From IMG/VR virus record IMGVR_UViG_3300030419_008105, positions 1-22,612 of that record: a DNA stretch of 22,612 bases. The stretch is one strand, 5' to 3'. Position numbers and translations under genes: made by a program. This DNA is from a virus. This document shows, in pieces, positions 1-7,487 of this stretch; the first letter of the stretch is position 1, and each line of letters starts with the position of its first letter. Below the pieces are notes generated by a model. That model did no database searches. It had not been told where the DNA came from and was given only the letters and a program-made list of their open reading frames with translations.

Positions 1-2063
1 TCCAGTTTATCCGCCCATGAGTTTTGGCCCGCACTTCTTAAAGTATCTCGATGAGTGTTCCACCCCGCCAAACTTCCTCCGCTTTTAGCAGAATTTATAA
101 TACTCATTCCTGCAGTATAAGCGGCAGGAGGAGAAAAGTTAGGAACATACCCATGCGCGGCTGTAATCCTTTTCGCCCCTTGTGGTAAACCTCCGTTAGC
201 TCGAACCATATCAGGGTTAAATATAGCCGATCCTCCTTGCGCAAAGTTAGGTACCACATATTCTCCAGTATTAGCTACCATGCTTCCTCGCATTCCGTTA
301 CCAAAAGCAAAATTCGGAATATGGACGGGTCTCGACCCTGTACTTACACCTCCTACACCCCTCCTAATATCGCTAGCTTCAGCGCCCATACCGGGAACAT
401 ACCCACTTGCCCCGCGTCCAAATGCACCTCTTCCGCTAGGAGTTAACGCTCCCATTTTATTGGTGGTCATTCCCGCGCGTAGCAAATTATCAGCAATTGC
501 TTTGGTGGTAGCGGCTTGACTCTTGAAAGCGGTTTCTGCTTTTTGAGCTGCACCCATTAAAATGCCAGCTTGGGTAGCTGCGTTACCCGTAGCGGCAGCA
601 ACTTGTTGTGATAAAGCAGCATCGTTTGCCAACATCGCGGTAATCGATGCCTCTAGTTGCGCCCTTTTTTGCGTTTCCGTAGTGATACCTACAAGAGTCG
701 GGAGTGCTTTGGTAATATAACCTACGGTTTTAATAAAAGCGGTACCTACAACGGCCAATGCCGCAACTAAGCCGGGTCCGGCCAACACATTGCGAATGCC
801 TTTTAGAACTCCATTAGCAAGGTCGGACCCTAACCCCTCTCCATCTATTATATTATTTGCTCCCTCAACTAAATCTTTGAACGGTGCAAGTAAGCCTCTA
901 GCGATAGGCTCAAAAGTTACCTTGCCCACATTCTCTTGGAGGCGTACGAGTTCCGTACCAGTTTGAGATATTAAAGCGCTTAAAGTTTTATTTAATCTAG
1001 CATTAGCCAGATCAGCTTCATTAGTGGCTTGCACAGAAGTGTCAAGAGCTCGATTATAGACCTGTGTATTGCTATTCAAATCTTTAACAATAGCAGACAA
1101 AATATTAGCTTGGAAAACGCCAGCTACTTGCTCACGCAAATACGCTTTGCTTGAGTCAGCTAACCCGTCATAAGTTTTGGCAAAATCCTGTAATATAGAC
1201 ATAGCTGGACGAGTAGAACCTTCTACATCTCGAACAGCTACCCCGTAAGATTCTAATGCAGTTAAAGTGTCTGTACGCTGCAAACGTGTAAAAATTGTTT
1301 TTAAGGCGTTACCAATAACAGCGCCACCTCGACCGGTTTGCTGTTGAACAGCGGCAATCATGGCATTCAGCTCATTAAAATCCACCTTCGCATCCACAGC
1401 TGCGGAACCTACTCGCCCTAAACCTTCCATTAAATCACGAGCGGAAACAGCAAACTTCGTTTCCACCGCCACAAATTTATTCAGCGCTTCCGTTGTTGTT
1501 AAAGAGCTTTGTTGGAAAGCATTCACCGTTGCGGTTAAAGCACTTACCGCTTTATCTGCGTTCACTCCCGTTAGACGAACCAAAGTTAAAGCATCGTGAG
1601 TTCTACTTAATACCTCATTTAATGAGAGACCTTGACGAGCAAACTCCAAAGCTCCCTTGGCTGCATCATCAAAACCCGTAGCGGTCTTTTTAGAAAGGTC
1701 AAATAGAGAAGAGGAAAATTGCTCGAACTGCTTATTAGAAATTCCCAGAATACGATTAATATCCGCAAATTGTTTTTGTACATTAATGGTGGTTGCTGCT
1801 AACTCTTTAAAAGCGCGAGTCATACCCCCAATAACTGCCGTTGAAGCTCCAAAAGCAATAACGCGAGCGTTAGAGGCAGCTAATGCAGATTCAAATTTAT
1901 CCAAATCCCCTGTAATACGCCCCAGAGGCTGGCGAAAACCCCTTTCGTCTATTTTTAACTTTAATTTGTTTCTGCCCGCAGTGGAACGGTTAAAGGAGTC
2001 AACTCCTTTTTGCACAGAATCCACAAATTTTTTATTATTAATTACAGCGTCGAGTTTAACCAT
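1..2063 (-). CDS. Phage tail tape measure protein (partial, C-terminus off the left edge)
   Basis: Tape measure proteins set tail length and are packed inside the tail tube. The frame is open from the ATG at 2063 to base 1, giving at least 687 residues. The N-terminal half matches the TP901-type core: a motif 'ALAASNARVIAFGAS' near residues 62-76, then an alanine-rich helical stretch with 'QFADINRILGIS' and 'AVQQQTGRGG'. A hydrophobic segment ('GLVAALAVVGTAF') lies near residues 425-445. The last third visible becomes glycine-rich and carries a recurring short motif: VPGMG at 556, IPNFA at 582, VPNFA at 604 and VPNFS at 640. The gene follows the two putative chaperones, the standard order for tail genes, and has an AAGTGTA element in the 48-nt gap upstream. 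No good Shine-Dalgarno is visible before the start; an ATG at 2070 is out of frame. Confidence 0.9.
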   Translation of the reverse strand, partial: MVKLDAVINNKKFVDSVQKGVDSFNRSTAGRNKLKLKIDERGFRQPLGRITGDLDKFESALAASNARVIAFGASTAVIGGMTRAFKELAATTINVQKQFADINRILGISNKQFEQFSSSLFDLSKKTATGFDDAAKGALEFARQGLSLNEVLSRTHDALTLVRLTGVNADKAVSALTATVNAFQQSSLTTTEALNKFVAVETKFAVSARDLMEGLGRVGSAAVDAKVDFNELNAMIAAVQQQTGRGGAVIGNALKTIFTRLQRTDTLTALESYGVAVRDVEGSTRPAMSILQDFAKTYDGLADSSKAYLREQVAGVFQANILSAIVKDLNSNTQVYNRALDTSVQATNEADLANARLNKTLSALISQTGTELVRLQENVGKVTFEPIARGLLAPFKDLVEGANNIIDGEGLGSDLANGVLKGIRNVLAGPGLVAALAVVGTAFIKTVGYITKALPTLVGITTETQKRAQLEASITAMLANDAALSQQVAAATGNAATQAGILMGAAQKAETAFKSQAATTKAIADNLLRAGMTTNKMGALTPSGRGAFGRGASGYVPGMGAEASDIRRGVGGVSTGSRPVHIPNFAFGNGMRGSMVANTGEYVVPNFAQGGSAIFNPDMVRANGGLPQGAKRITAAHGYVPNFSPPAAYTAGMSIINSAKSGGSLAGWNTHRDTLRSAGQNSWADKL

Positions 2064-2080
2064 GGTGCATTACTTTGTAA

Positions 2081-2095
2081 AATATACACTTTTTT
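2081..2095 (-). promoter_or_regulatory. Late-promoter-like element upstream of the tape measure gene
   Basis: Minus strand reads AAAAAAGTGTATATT in the short gap between the upstream gene and the tape measure gene. It matches the consensus AAGTGTAwAwT seen in seven other gaps. The distance from GTGTA to the ATG is 21 nt, the longest of the set, so a leader of roughly 10 nt is expected if the TATATT acts as a -10 element. Confidence 0.6.
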
Positions 2096-2111
2096 CAATC
2101 CTTTTTTCGCG

Positions 2112-3101
2112 CTATGTCATAGTTTCAAGCAAATCTTTCATATCCATACGACCCCCCTTCTCTTTAAGCATGTCACTCAAACTTCTTCCGGACGGATTGG
2201 GCTTATGCCCTAAATATTCGTAATCTTCTTGGGTGGCACCCACAATAGTAGAAGCCCCATCTTTATCGAGGTTGTTTGTAAACTTTTCAGCTTTATCTTG
2301 AGCATTAACATAATCAATGATTTTGGTGGGGTCTTTTTTGATCTGATCAGGCATTTTTGGATAATTTTCAAAAATATTTTTAAACATGCGGGTAAAGACA
2401 ATTAATTTAACTTGACTAGTAGAAAGCTGAAATAACGGCTTATTGTAAAAGTTCATTACATTATCAGAAAAAGGATAACATGTACTATAAAAGTCTTGCA
2501 ATGCTAAAGTTTGAATGTGAAGATCTGAAAAAACTGTTATAGTATTATTATATAATAAAACAATTTCTCGTAATTGCGTTGCATTTAATTCGTCTACTTG
2601 CTCTACAGAAAAAAGAGGCTTTTTAAATTCTATATCATTATAAAAAGAATTTAATACATAATAATCACTAACACGACTTTTAGCATAAACCTCGCAAGTT
2701 TGTCCAATCAACCCCTCTTTAACTCCTTCTAGGTTGAAAAGCTTTATCTGGGCTTCTTCTAATTGTTTTTCATTTGCTTGAAGATCTGTTTTTAAATAAA
2801 GTGATTTGCGTGAAGTCTCCAAACCCTTCATATAATCTTTATGGGTTTGCAACTCCCCTTCTTCGCTATCGCCCCACAGCCCCTCCTCTTTGAGCCGTGC
2901 TAATACCTCATCTCGAGTAGGTAAGCCTCTTTTTTTAGCTTTTTCAAAAAATTTTTCATCTAACACCTCAAGATCAACTTGATCGAGTGCCGATAAATGC
3001 TTAATAAAAACTTCTTTTCCTTCAAAGTCTACACGGGAGTAGCCACATACAATATCGCGAAATAAATAACGATAATTAACCTTTTGCTGGTTCGAGCTCA
3101 C
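2112..3101 (-). CDS. Putative tail assembly chaperone, downstream member of an overlapping pair
   Basis: A 329-residue soluble, charged protein without signal peptide or membrane segment. I do not recognise a conserved domain; the role is inferred from position, directly between another chaperone-like gene and the tape measure gene, where tailed phages encode tail assembly chaperones. The C-terminus is rich in Gly, Asp and Lys ('GHKPNPSGRSLSDML'). The only plausible start is a GTG at 3101, just after an in-frame TAG at 3107-3105, and no Shine-Dalgarno precedes it. The reading frame overlaps the 3' end of the upstream gene by 26 nt in the +1 (equivalently -2) frame. Either translational coupling or a programmed frameshift could produce it. 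Other tail or baseplate functions are possible. Confidence 0.55.
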   Translation of the reverse strand: MSSNQQKVNYRYLFRDIVCGYSRVDFEGKEVFIKHLSALDQVDLEVLDEKFFEKAKKRGLPTRDEVLARLKEEGLWGDSEEGELQTHKDYMKGLETSRKSLYLKTDLQANEKQLEEAQIKLFNLEGVKEGLIGQTCEVYAKSRVSDYYVLNSFYNDIEFKKPLFSVEQVDELNATQLREIVLLYNNTITVFSDLHIQTLALQDFYSTCYPFSDNVMNFYNKPLFQLSTSQVKLIVFTRMFKNIFENYPKMPDQIKKDPTKIIDYVNAQDKAEKFTNNLDKDGASTIVGATQEDYEYLGHKPNPSGRSLSDMLKEKGGRMDMKDLLETMT

Positions 3102-3849
3102 GCACTAATTTATCAAATTCATCTTTTGTTGGGGTGGTTTGACTGAAATACCAATAGCTTGTGAGCGCAGCTAACTTAGCTTGTATTAGCTTAAAGAGTT
3201 CGTCCTCACCCTCATCTTTAGCATAGTAATTATCAATTTTTTCCTCAAACTGCTCTCCTAGAAAGAAAGGTTCTGGAGCCTCCATATCTTGTGTTTTGAA
3301 ATGAGTAAGATGTAGTATGTACCACAAAACAGTACGATTTTGAGCTTTTATATCCGCCGTATGATTGAAGAGGCTCTGGTAAGAAGACTCTAGCGTAACA
3401 ATATTTCTTCTCGTTAAAGCTATTCTTCCATTTATTTCTTTTTCTTTATCACTCAGGCCGCTCTCTTCTATGACCCCCCCGGTTTTAAGCCCCAATTTAG
3501 CTGCTTCCGATTCAAGGTCAGAAAGCTCTCCATAAAGCTCAACCAGTCTGTCCGCATCCTTATCTGTTAGTACTCCCCCTGTATCGGAATATTTCTTAGC
3601 CAGCATAGCTTTGGTAAGAATTCCTTTTTTTATGCAACGGCTGATCTCAATAGAATACTCCATATCCGCTTCCTCTAATTGGCGACGGCCCGGCTCTTTT
3701 AATATTATGTCGTAAGGGACTTTTTCCTTAACTTTACTAGATATCTCAATATCCTCTTCTTTCCCTGTTTCGGGATTTTTGCGTTTTTCCTTTGTTTTTT
3801 TCTCAACTTCGCGCTCTAGGTCGACTTTGAAACTATAAATAGACTTCAT
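3076..3849 (-). CDS. Putative tail assembly chaperone, upstream member
   Basis: A 257-residue, very charged, mostly helical protein. The N-terminal 55 residues are beta-like and Lys/Glu-rich, followed by 'KEPGRRQLEEADMEYSI' and 'CIKKGILTKAMLAKKYSD', a segment resembling proteins encoded just before the tape measure in large marine phages. The rest is predicted coiled coil. The role is inferred from this resemblance and from gene order; T4-like tail chaperone is the closest analogy I can offer. The ATG at 3849 is preceded at once by AAGG. An AT-rich, divergent 67-nt region separates it from the plus-strand head closure gene; on the minus strand this holds AAAGCATAATTTA, a possible degenerate version of the phage promoter element. 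The end overlaps the next gene. Confidence 0.6.
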   Translation of the reverse strand: MKSIYSFKVDLEREVEKKTKEKRKNPETGKEEDIEISSKVKEKVPYDIILKEPGRRQLEEADMEYSIEISRCIKKGILTKAMLAKKYSDTGGVLTDKDADRLVELYGELSDLESEAAKLGLKTGGVIEESGLSDKEKEINGRIALTRRNIVTLESSYQSLFNHTADIKAQNRTVLWYILHLTHFKTQDMEAPEPFFLGEQFEEKIDNYYAKDEGEDELFKLIQAKLAALTSYWYFSQTTPTKDEFDKLVRELEPAKG

Positions 3850-3896
3850 ACCTTATAAATTATGCTTTTAAAATAAGTTTTTTCTAAAAGATTTTG

Positions 3897-3910
3897 AAAA
3901 AGTGTATATT
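3897..3910 (+). promoter_or_regulatory. Late-promoter-like element, leaderless spacing, before the head closure gene
   Basis: AAAAGTGTATATT followed by AATAGC and then ATG at 3917. If TATATT is the -10 hexamer, the sixth base after it is -1 and the A of the ATG is the expected +1. No Shine-Dalgarno is present. It lies in the divergent gap with the chaperone genes. Confidence 0.7.
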
Positions 3911-3916
3911 AATAGC

Positions 3917-4369
3917 ATGGCAAGCCTTTTAACAGATGCAGAAAAGACAACCTGCAACAACGCAATGGACGATCTTCACGATACTTTTGCGAGAGACGTA
4001 ACTGTTTTTAAAGATGCGATAGTTACTGTTTCATCCCCCAGCCAATCTTATAACACTATTTATGGCAACGCAGGCGCAACCACCCCTGTTACGTACACAC
4101 CTCAATCTTCTACGGTTTCCGCAAGAATACTTTATGGTAAAAATTATGATGAAGATTATTTTGCCGCCAGTCAATCTGATTCCCAATTAAAAATCTTTTT
4201 GCCTGAAGGCCAAGTACGAATGATATTTAAAGCAGCTGATTATGATACGGTATCAGAAGCAAAGCGAATAGAATTTGACAGTCAAAAATTTGCCGTTAAT
4301 AGTGACTTTCGAGCTCATGGAGTATTTGGGGTAAAATTCTACACCATCTATCTCAAAAGTGTAAGTTAA
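3917..4369 (+). CDS. Putative head closure / head-tail joining protein
   Basis: About 150 residues. The segment 'FARDVTVFKDAIVTV' with a following 'YNTIYGN' resembles the N-terminal strand of head-closure or head-tail adaptor proteins, which sit between the portal-bound adaptor and the tail and keep DNA in the filled head. The remainder is predicted beta-rich, ending in 'FGVKFYTIYLKS'. A GTG at 3902 would add five residues, but the ATG at 3917 is preferred because the promoter-like element would overlap the GTG start. It is the first gene of a plus-strand run of neck and tail genes, one nucleotide from the next start. The assignment rests on this short similarity plus gene order. Confidence 0.55.
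   Translation: MASLLTDAEKTTCNNAMDDLHDTFARDVTVFKDAIVTVSSPSQSYNTIYGNAGATTPVTYTPQSSTVSARILYGKNYDEDYFAASQSDSQLKIFLPEGQVRMIFKAADYDTVSEAKRIEFDSQKFAVNSDFRAHGVFGVKFYTIYLKSVS
4355..4366 (+). promoter_or_regulatory. Possible late-promoter-like element inside the end of the head closure gene
   Basis: AAAAGTGTAAGTT is a good match to the consensus, but it codes for the last residues of the upstream gene (K-S-V-S-stop) and lies only 7 nt from the next ATG. That is too close for transcription to begin before the start codon, so it may be chance. Confidence 0.25.
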
Positions 4370-4370
4370 G

Positions 4371-4982
4371 ATGGCATATTCAACAAAATCAGTCAGCAGC
4401 AGAACTCTCGCACAAGTGCAACGAGCCCTACCCCAGCAAATGTCTTACATTAGACAGCTTAAACAAACGATAAAAGAAAGGTTAGAAGAAAAACAAAAAG
4501 AAATGCTTGCGAAATTTGATAAACATCCGGTCACCCAAGAAATTGCCGGAGGTGCAAGTGCCACCAATATTAGCGGCACTCTGGGAGGAATAGGAAATTT
4601 GTTTACCTATATAGGTTTTGATGCTGGAGATAAGCCCCTTTCTGCGCTCAGGGAGCTTTTAGAAAAATATGAAATAAGTTTTCACCATATTAAATCTAAG
4701 AGTGTCGTCAGCATAGAGCTTCCCACTAAGGAAGAGTTATTTAAGGCAACTCCTATGCCGTGGGCTACAGGAAGGAGTTGGGCCAAAGGAATAGAAACTG
4801 GTATTTCTGGCTTAGGGCGCTACCTTTCAAATAGTCGATCCCCTCGATCGCGCTCTGGAAAAGGAATACAGGTAAAAGGGCAGATTCGAACCGGTAAATT
4901 TCACAATGTATCTTATTTAACTTTAATACTAAAAGACTATTATAAATCAATCGAAAAGCTCGAAAAAGGCGATCTAACATGA
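4371..4982 (+). CDS. Putative tail completion / neck protein (HK97 gp10-like)
   Basis: A 203-residue protein. A basic helical N-terminus ('QLKQTIKERLEEKQKEMLAK', residues 29-48) is followed by a Gly-rich segment and a conserved-looking patch 'PMPWATGRSWAKGIETGISGLGRYL'-like region around 128-152, then 'SRSGKGIQVKGQIR'. Aromatic/Gly-Arg patches with a C-terminal beta hairpin are typical of HK97 gp10-like tail completion proteins that join tail to head. Placement right after a head closure candidate and before tail genes agrees. It starts one base after the preceding stop and its stop overlaps the next ATG (ATGA), so the run is translationally coupled. The identification is by general resemblance and order only. 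Confidence 0.5.
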   Translation: MAYSTKSVSSRTLAQVQRALPQQMSYIRQLKQTIKERLEEKQKEMLAKFDKHPVTQEIAGGASATNISGTLGGIGNLFTYIGFDAGDKPLSALRELLEKYEISFHHIKSKSVVSIELPTKEELFKATPMPWATGRSWAKGIETGISGLGRYLSNSRSPRSRSGKGIQVKGQIRTGKFHNVSYLTLILKDYYKSIEKLEKGDLT

Positions 4983-5851
4983 AACCACTTTATCAACATA
5001 AACTCTTAACTAGCTTTTATCTATGGTTCGACCACTACCTATTAGATAAAGGAGAAGCCTATAAAAACTTCCAAGGCACTGACTTTTACAATTACTCTGA
5101 TGAGCGTATTCAAAACAAGACAGTCTTTGGTTCTCCTTATAAGCAATGGGTTTATGATAAAAGTATAGAGAACGCTGTAATTCCCACTATTAGCGGGGAA
5201 GCTGGCTCGCTTACAAACCCATCGGGCAATACCACAGGCACAAGTGGATTACTGATTGATTATGATAACGGACGCGTTCTTTTTAATGATGGAGTGTCTT
5301 CTAGCGCTAATATTAGCGGCGGGTATGCCGTCAAAAATTTTAATACATATGTTTCTAATCAAAACGAAGAGAGTTTGATTATGGAAGGTAAATATAAATT
5401 AAATGCCCGCTATACTCGAGAATTAACCTACGTAGCCCCTTACGACGAAGTTACACCTGCCGTATTCCTATCTACTACTACTAGCAACAATGAGCCATTC
5501 GCATTTGGGGGAGAAGATAACACCATCTCTAATATCACGGCTGTAGCTTTTGCTGAAAATACTTATCAGCTAGATGGAATCCTTTCTATCTTTGCAGATT
5601 CTACTAAAGAGATCTTCAATGGAGTTCCCTATACAGGTGCCCCACTAGATGAATACGGAAATATTAAAAGTACTTATCCTACCGGCTATGATTATAAGAA
5701 TGTTGCAAACAACAATTCAACAGACATTTTCTTTATACAAAACACTACTGTTTCAAAGATTTCCGATAGAATGGACAAATTTATACCTGTTCCTCTTTAT
5801 GTAGGTTTTATCGACTTTGAAATCAACAAATACCGTTTTCCACGACAATAA
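4979..5851 (+). CDS. Unrecognised neck/tail structural protein (tail terminator candidate)
   Basis: A 290-residue protein, Asn/Thr/Ser/Gly-rich in its centre, with a helical aromatic N-terminus ('LLTSFYLWFDHYLLDKGEAY') and a beta-rich C-terminus ending 'VPLYVGFIDFEINKYRF'. No signal peptide or membrane segment. I do not recognise a family. Its place between the tail completion candidate and the tail tube gene is where tail terminator proteins usually lie, but the length is greater than usual for that family and the low-complexity Asn-rich middle (residues 75-115) suggests an extra exposed domain. The ATG at 4979 overlaps the previous stop by four bases. Confidence 0.5.
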   Translation: MKPLYQHKLLTSFYLWFDHYLLDKGEAYKNFQGTDFYNYSDERIQNKTVFGSPYKQWVYDKSIENAVIPTISGEAGSLTNPSGNTTGTSGLLIDYDNGRVLFNDGVSSSANISGGYAVKNFNTYVSNQNEESLIMEGKYKLNARYTRELTYVAPYDEVTPAVFLSTTTSNNEPFAFGGEDNTISNITAVAFAENTYQLDGILSIFADSTKEIFNGVPYTGAPLDEYGNIKSTYPTGYDYKNVANNNSTDIFFIQNTTVSKISDRMDKFIPVPLYVGFIDFEINKYRFPRQ

Positions 5852-5905
5852 AAGTTCTCAAAAAACCCTTTTGGCTGTAATTATTTTAAATAACTTTAAA
5901 ATATT

Positions 5906-7411
5906 ATGGCTACCACTAGAAATCGAATAATATACCAAAGTCAGGCGCTTTTTATATCGCCTAACTCAACAGGATTCCATATCCAAACAGGATCAACCGG
6001 CCCCACTAGCACCACCTATCTGCCCGCTGAACCCGGCGGTTGGGAAATTTCATCAGATGACAATTATAGCTTTGTCTGGACTGGTGTTACTGGCCGTAGT
6101 GCTGCTGAAGGATGGAAAGGAAACCCAGTTCGCAATCGTTCTCTGATTGAGCCCATGGAAAGAATTCAGTCTGCCAACTTTAATTTTACTATTAATAGGC
6201 AAGACATTAACGAATTTGGTAAATTGGCCCGTCTGGATTCGATTGTGATGGAATCCCCAACGGTTGGACTCGACTTCAATTATTACCTTACTGACGGAGG
6301 CAATGAAAGAAAAATGGGCTTTAACGTGCCTACGAGTTTCCAAGATGAACGTTATAAAACGGCTAATCGTACTTCAGACGCTTTTTGGACTGGAGATGGC
6401 TGTATCTCAGGATATTCTGCGCTCTCAGGTGTTCTTAACGATCCACAAGGTAATAACTATTTTATTGCTGTTGTTCCCGATGGTGAAGATGTTCAGGGTA
6501 CTACAGATCTAGCCGCAACAGGTAGTGCGTTCACAAAGAATGATGTTATTTGTATAGGTAATGGTTTTGTAAGTGATTATACAGTAGAAGCTGCTGTAGG
6601 GTCGATTCCTACCGCCTCTGTCACTGTTGAAGCCTTTAATATTAAAGTAGATGATCACCTTTCTGGCGCGCCCCTCGATGGCTCTAATAACTATCTTGAC
6701 GAAGGCGTTCCGGGTGTAACTCTTGAAGGTAATAGCGGAGCTTGCCGTTATGTTTTCCAAACTGGAATTGGTAACACAGGCACTGAAATGTATACTAAAA
6801 CCCATGGTAAATCCTTTAATACAACAGGAAGCTCTAATATAGCTGCCCTACGTCCCGGCGACCTTACCTTCGCTATGGGCTCCTCCGGAAGTTATATTGG
6901 TCTGACAGATATGGCTGGAGCAGGCGCCGCTCACGTTCAAAGCTTTACTATTAATGTTCCCCTTAGTCGTACTGTATTGCAACGTTTAGGGAGTACTTTT
7001 GGCTATGCTCGTGTGGTTGATCTACCAGTTGATATCACTTGTACTGTTTCAGCGGTAGTATCGGAACTACAGAACAAAAACTTATTTGAAGAGCTCTGCA
7101 GTCGTCAAACTCATGACTTCACGCTAACTCTTCATGATTCCTCCTGTACTTCAGCGGGTGCAAAAAAATTGAAATATACCATTAAAGGTGCTCGATTAGA
7201 TTCAGAAACCTTCACTAATGCCATTGGTGATAATGAGTCAGTAGACATGACGTTTACTTCTCAGATTGGTGGCGCTAATGACCAAACCGCTGGTCTATTT
7301 ATGGAAGGCTCTTATCCTCGTTATCGGACAATTAATTATTGGCCGTTAGGTCAAATGAAAGATAATGCAACCACTTATCAAGGTGTGCCTTTATGGTTAG
7401 GAAGTAGTTAA
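5906..7411 (+). CDS. Major tail tube protein
   Basis: A 501-residue beta-rich, Gly/Ser/Thr-rich protein with very little charge clustering, as in abundant virion proteins. The segment 'SANFNFTINRQDINEFGKLA' (about residues 88-107) followed by 'RLDSIVMESPTVGLDFNYYL' is typical of tube proteins of marine tailed phages, and a second tube-like half ('SFTINVPLSRTVLQRLGSTF') appears near 350. The protein is long for a tube monomer, so it may be two tube domains fused or contain an inserted domain. No Shine-Dalgarno is seen. Upstream, TGTAATTATTTT about 25 nt before the ATG is a partial match to the phage promoter element. A strong terminator follows the stop codon. Confidence 0.75.
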   Translation: MATTRNRIIYQSQALFISPNSTGFHIQTGSTGPTSTTYLPAEPGGWEISSDDNYSFVWTGVTGRSAAEGWKGNPVRNRSLIEPMERIQSANFNFTINRQDINEFGKLARLDSIVMESPTVGLDFNYYLTDGGNERKMGFNVPTSFQDERYKTANRTSDAFWTGDGCISGYSALSGVLNDPQGNNYFIAVVPDGEDVQGTTDLAATGSAFTKNDVICIGNGFVSDYTVEAAVGSIPTASVTVEAFNIKVDDHLSGAPLDGSNNYLDEGVPGVTLEGNSGACRYVFQTGIGNTGTEMYTKTHGKSFNTTGSSNIAALRPGDLTFAMGSSGSYIGLTDMAGAGAAHVQSFTINVPLSRTVLQRLGSTFGYARVVDLPVDITCTVSAVVSELQNKNLFEELCSRQTHDFTLTLHDSSCTSAGAKKLKYTIKGARLDSETFTNAIGDNESVDMTFTSQIGGANDQTAGLFMEGSYPRYRTINYWPLGQMKDNATTYQGVPLWLGSS

Positions 7412-7430
7412 TCCTTCAATTAATTAAGCA

Positions 7431-7463
7431 AAAGCCGCCAAGGGTAACTTTGGCGGCTTTTTT
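7431..7463 (+). terminator. Rho-independent terminator after the tail tube gene
   Basis: AAAGCCGCCAA (7431-7441) pairs with TTGGCGGCTTT (7450-7460) around an 8-nt loop and runs into six T residues. It lies 19 nt after the tail tube stop and closes the plus-strand tail operon, isolating the DUF1552 gene behind it. Confidence 0.9.
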
Positions 7464-7470
7464 ATTATAT

Positions 7471-7482
7471 AAGTGTATAATT
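7471..7482 (+). promoter_or_regulatory. Late-promoter-like element, leaderless spacing, before the DUF1552 gene
   Basis: AAGTGTATAATT lies directly after the terminator. It contains a perfect TATAAT, followed by TAAAGT and then ATG at 7488, so the predicted +1 is the A of the start codon. It has the same GTGTA-to-ATG spacing (10 nt) as the head closure promoter, and no Shine-Dalgarno. Confidence 0.75.
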
Positions 7483-7487
7483 AAAGT

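Noticed and set aside
1360-2223. Plus-strand open frames opposite the tape measure gene
   Set aside because: They are antisense to a continuous, clearly recognisable tape measure frame, have no family resemblance and no promoter or ribosome site.
4355-4366. AAGTGTAAGTT before the tail completion gene counted as a ninth promoter
   Set aside because: It is inside coding sequence and only 7 nt from the start codon, so it was kept as a low-confidence site and left out of the main count.
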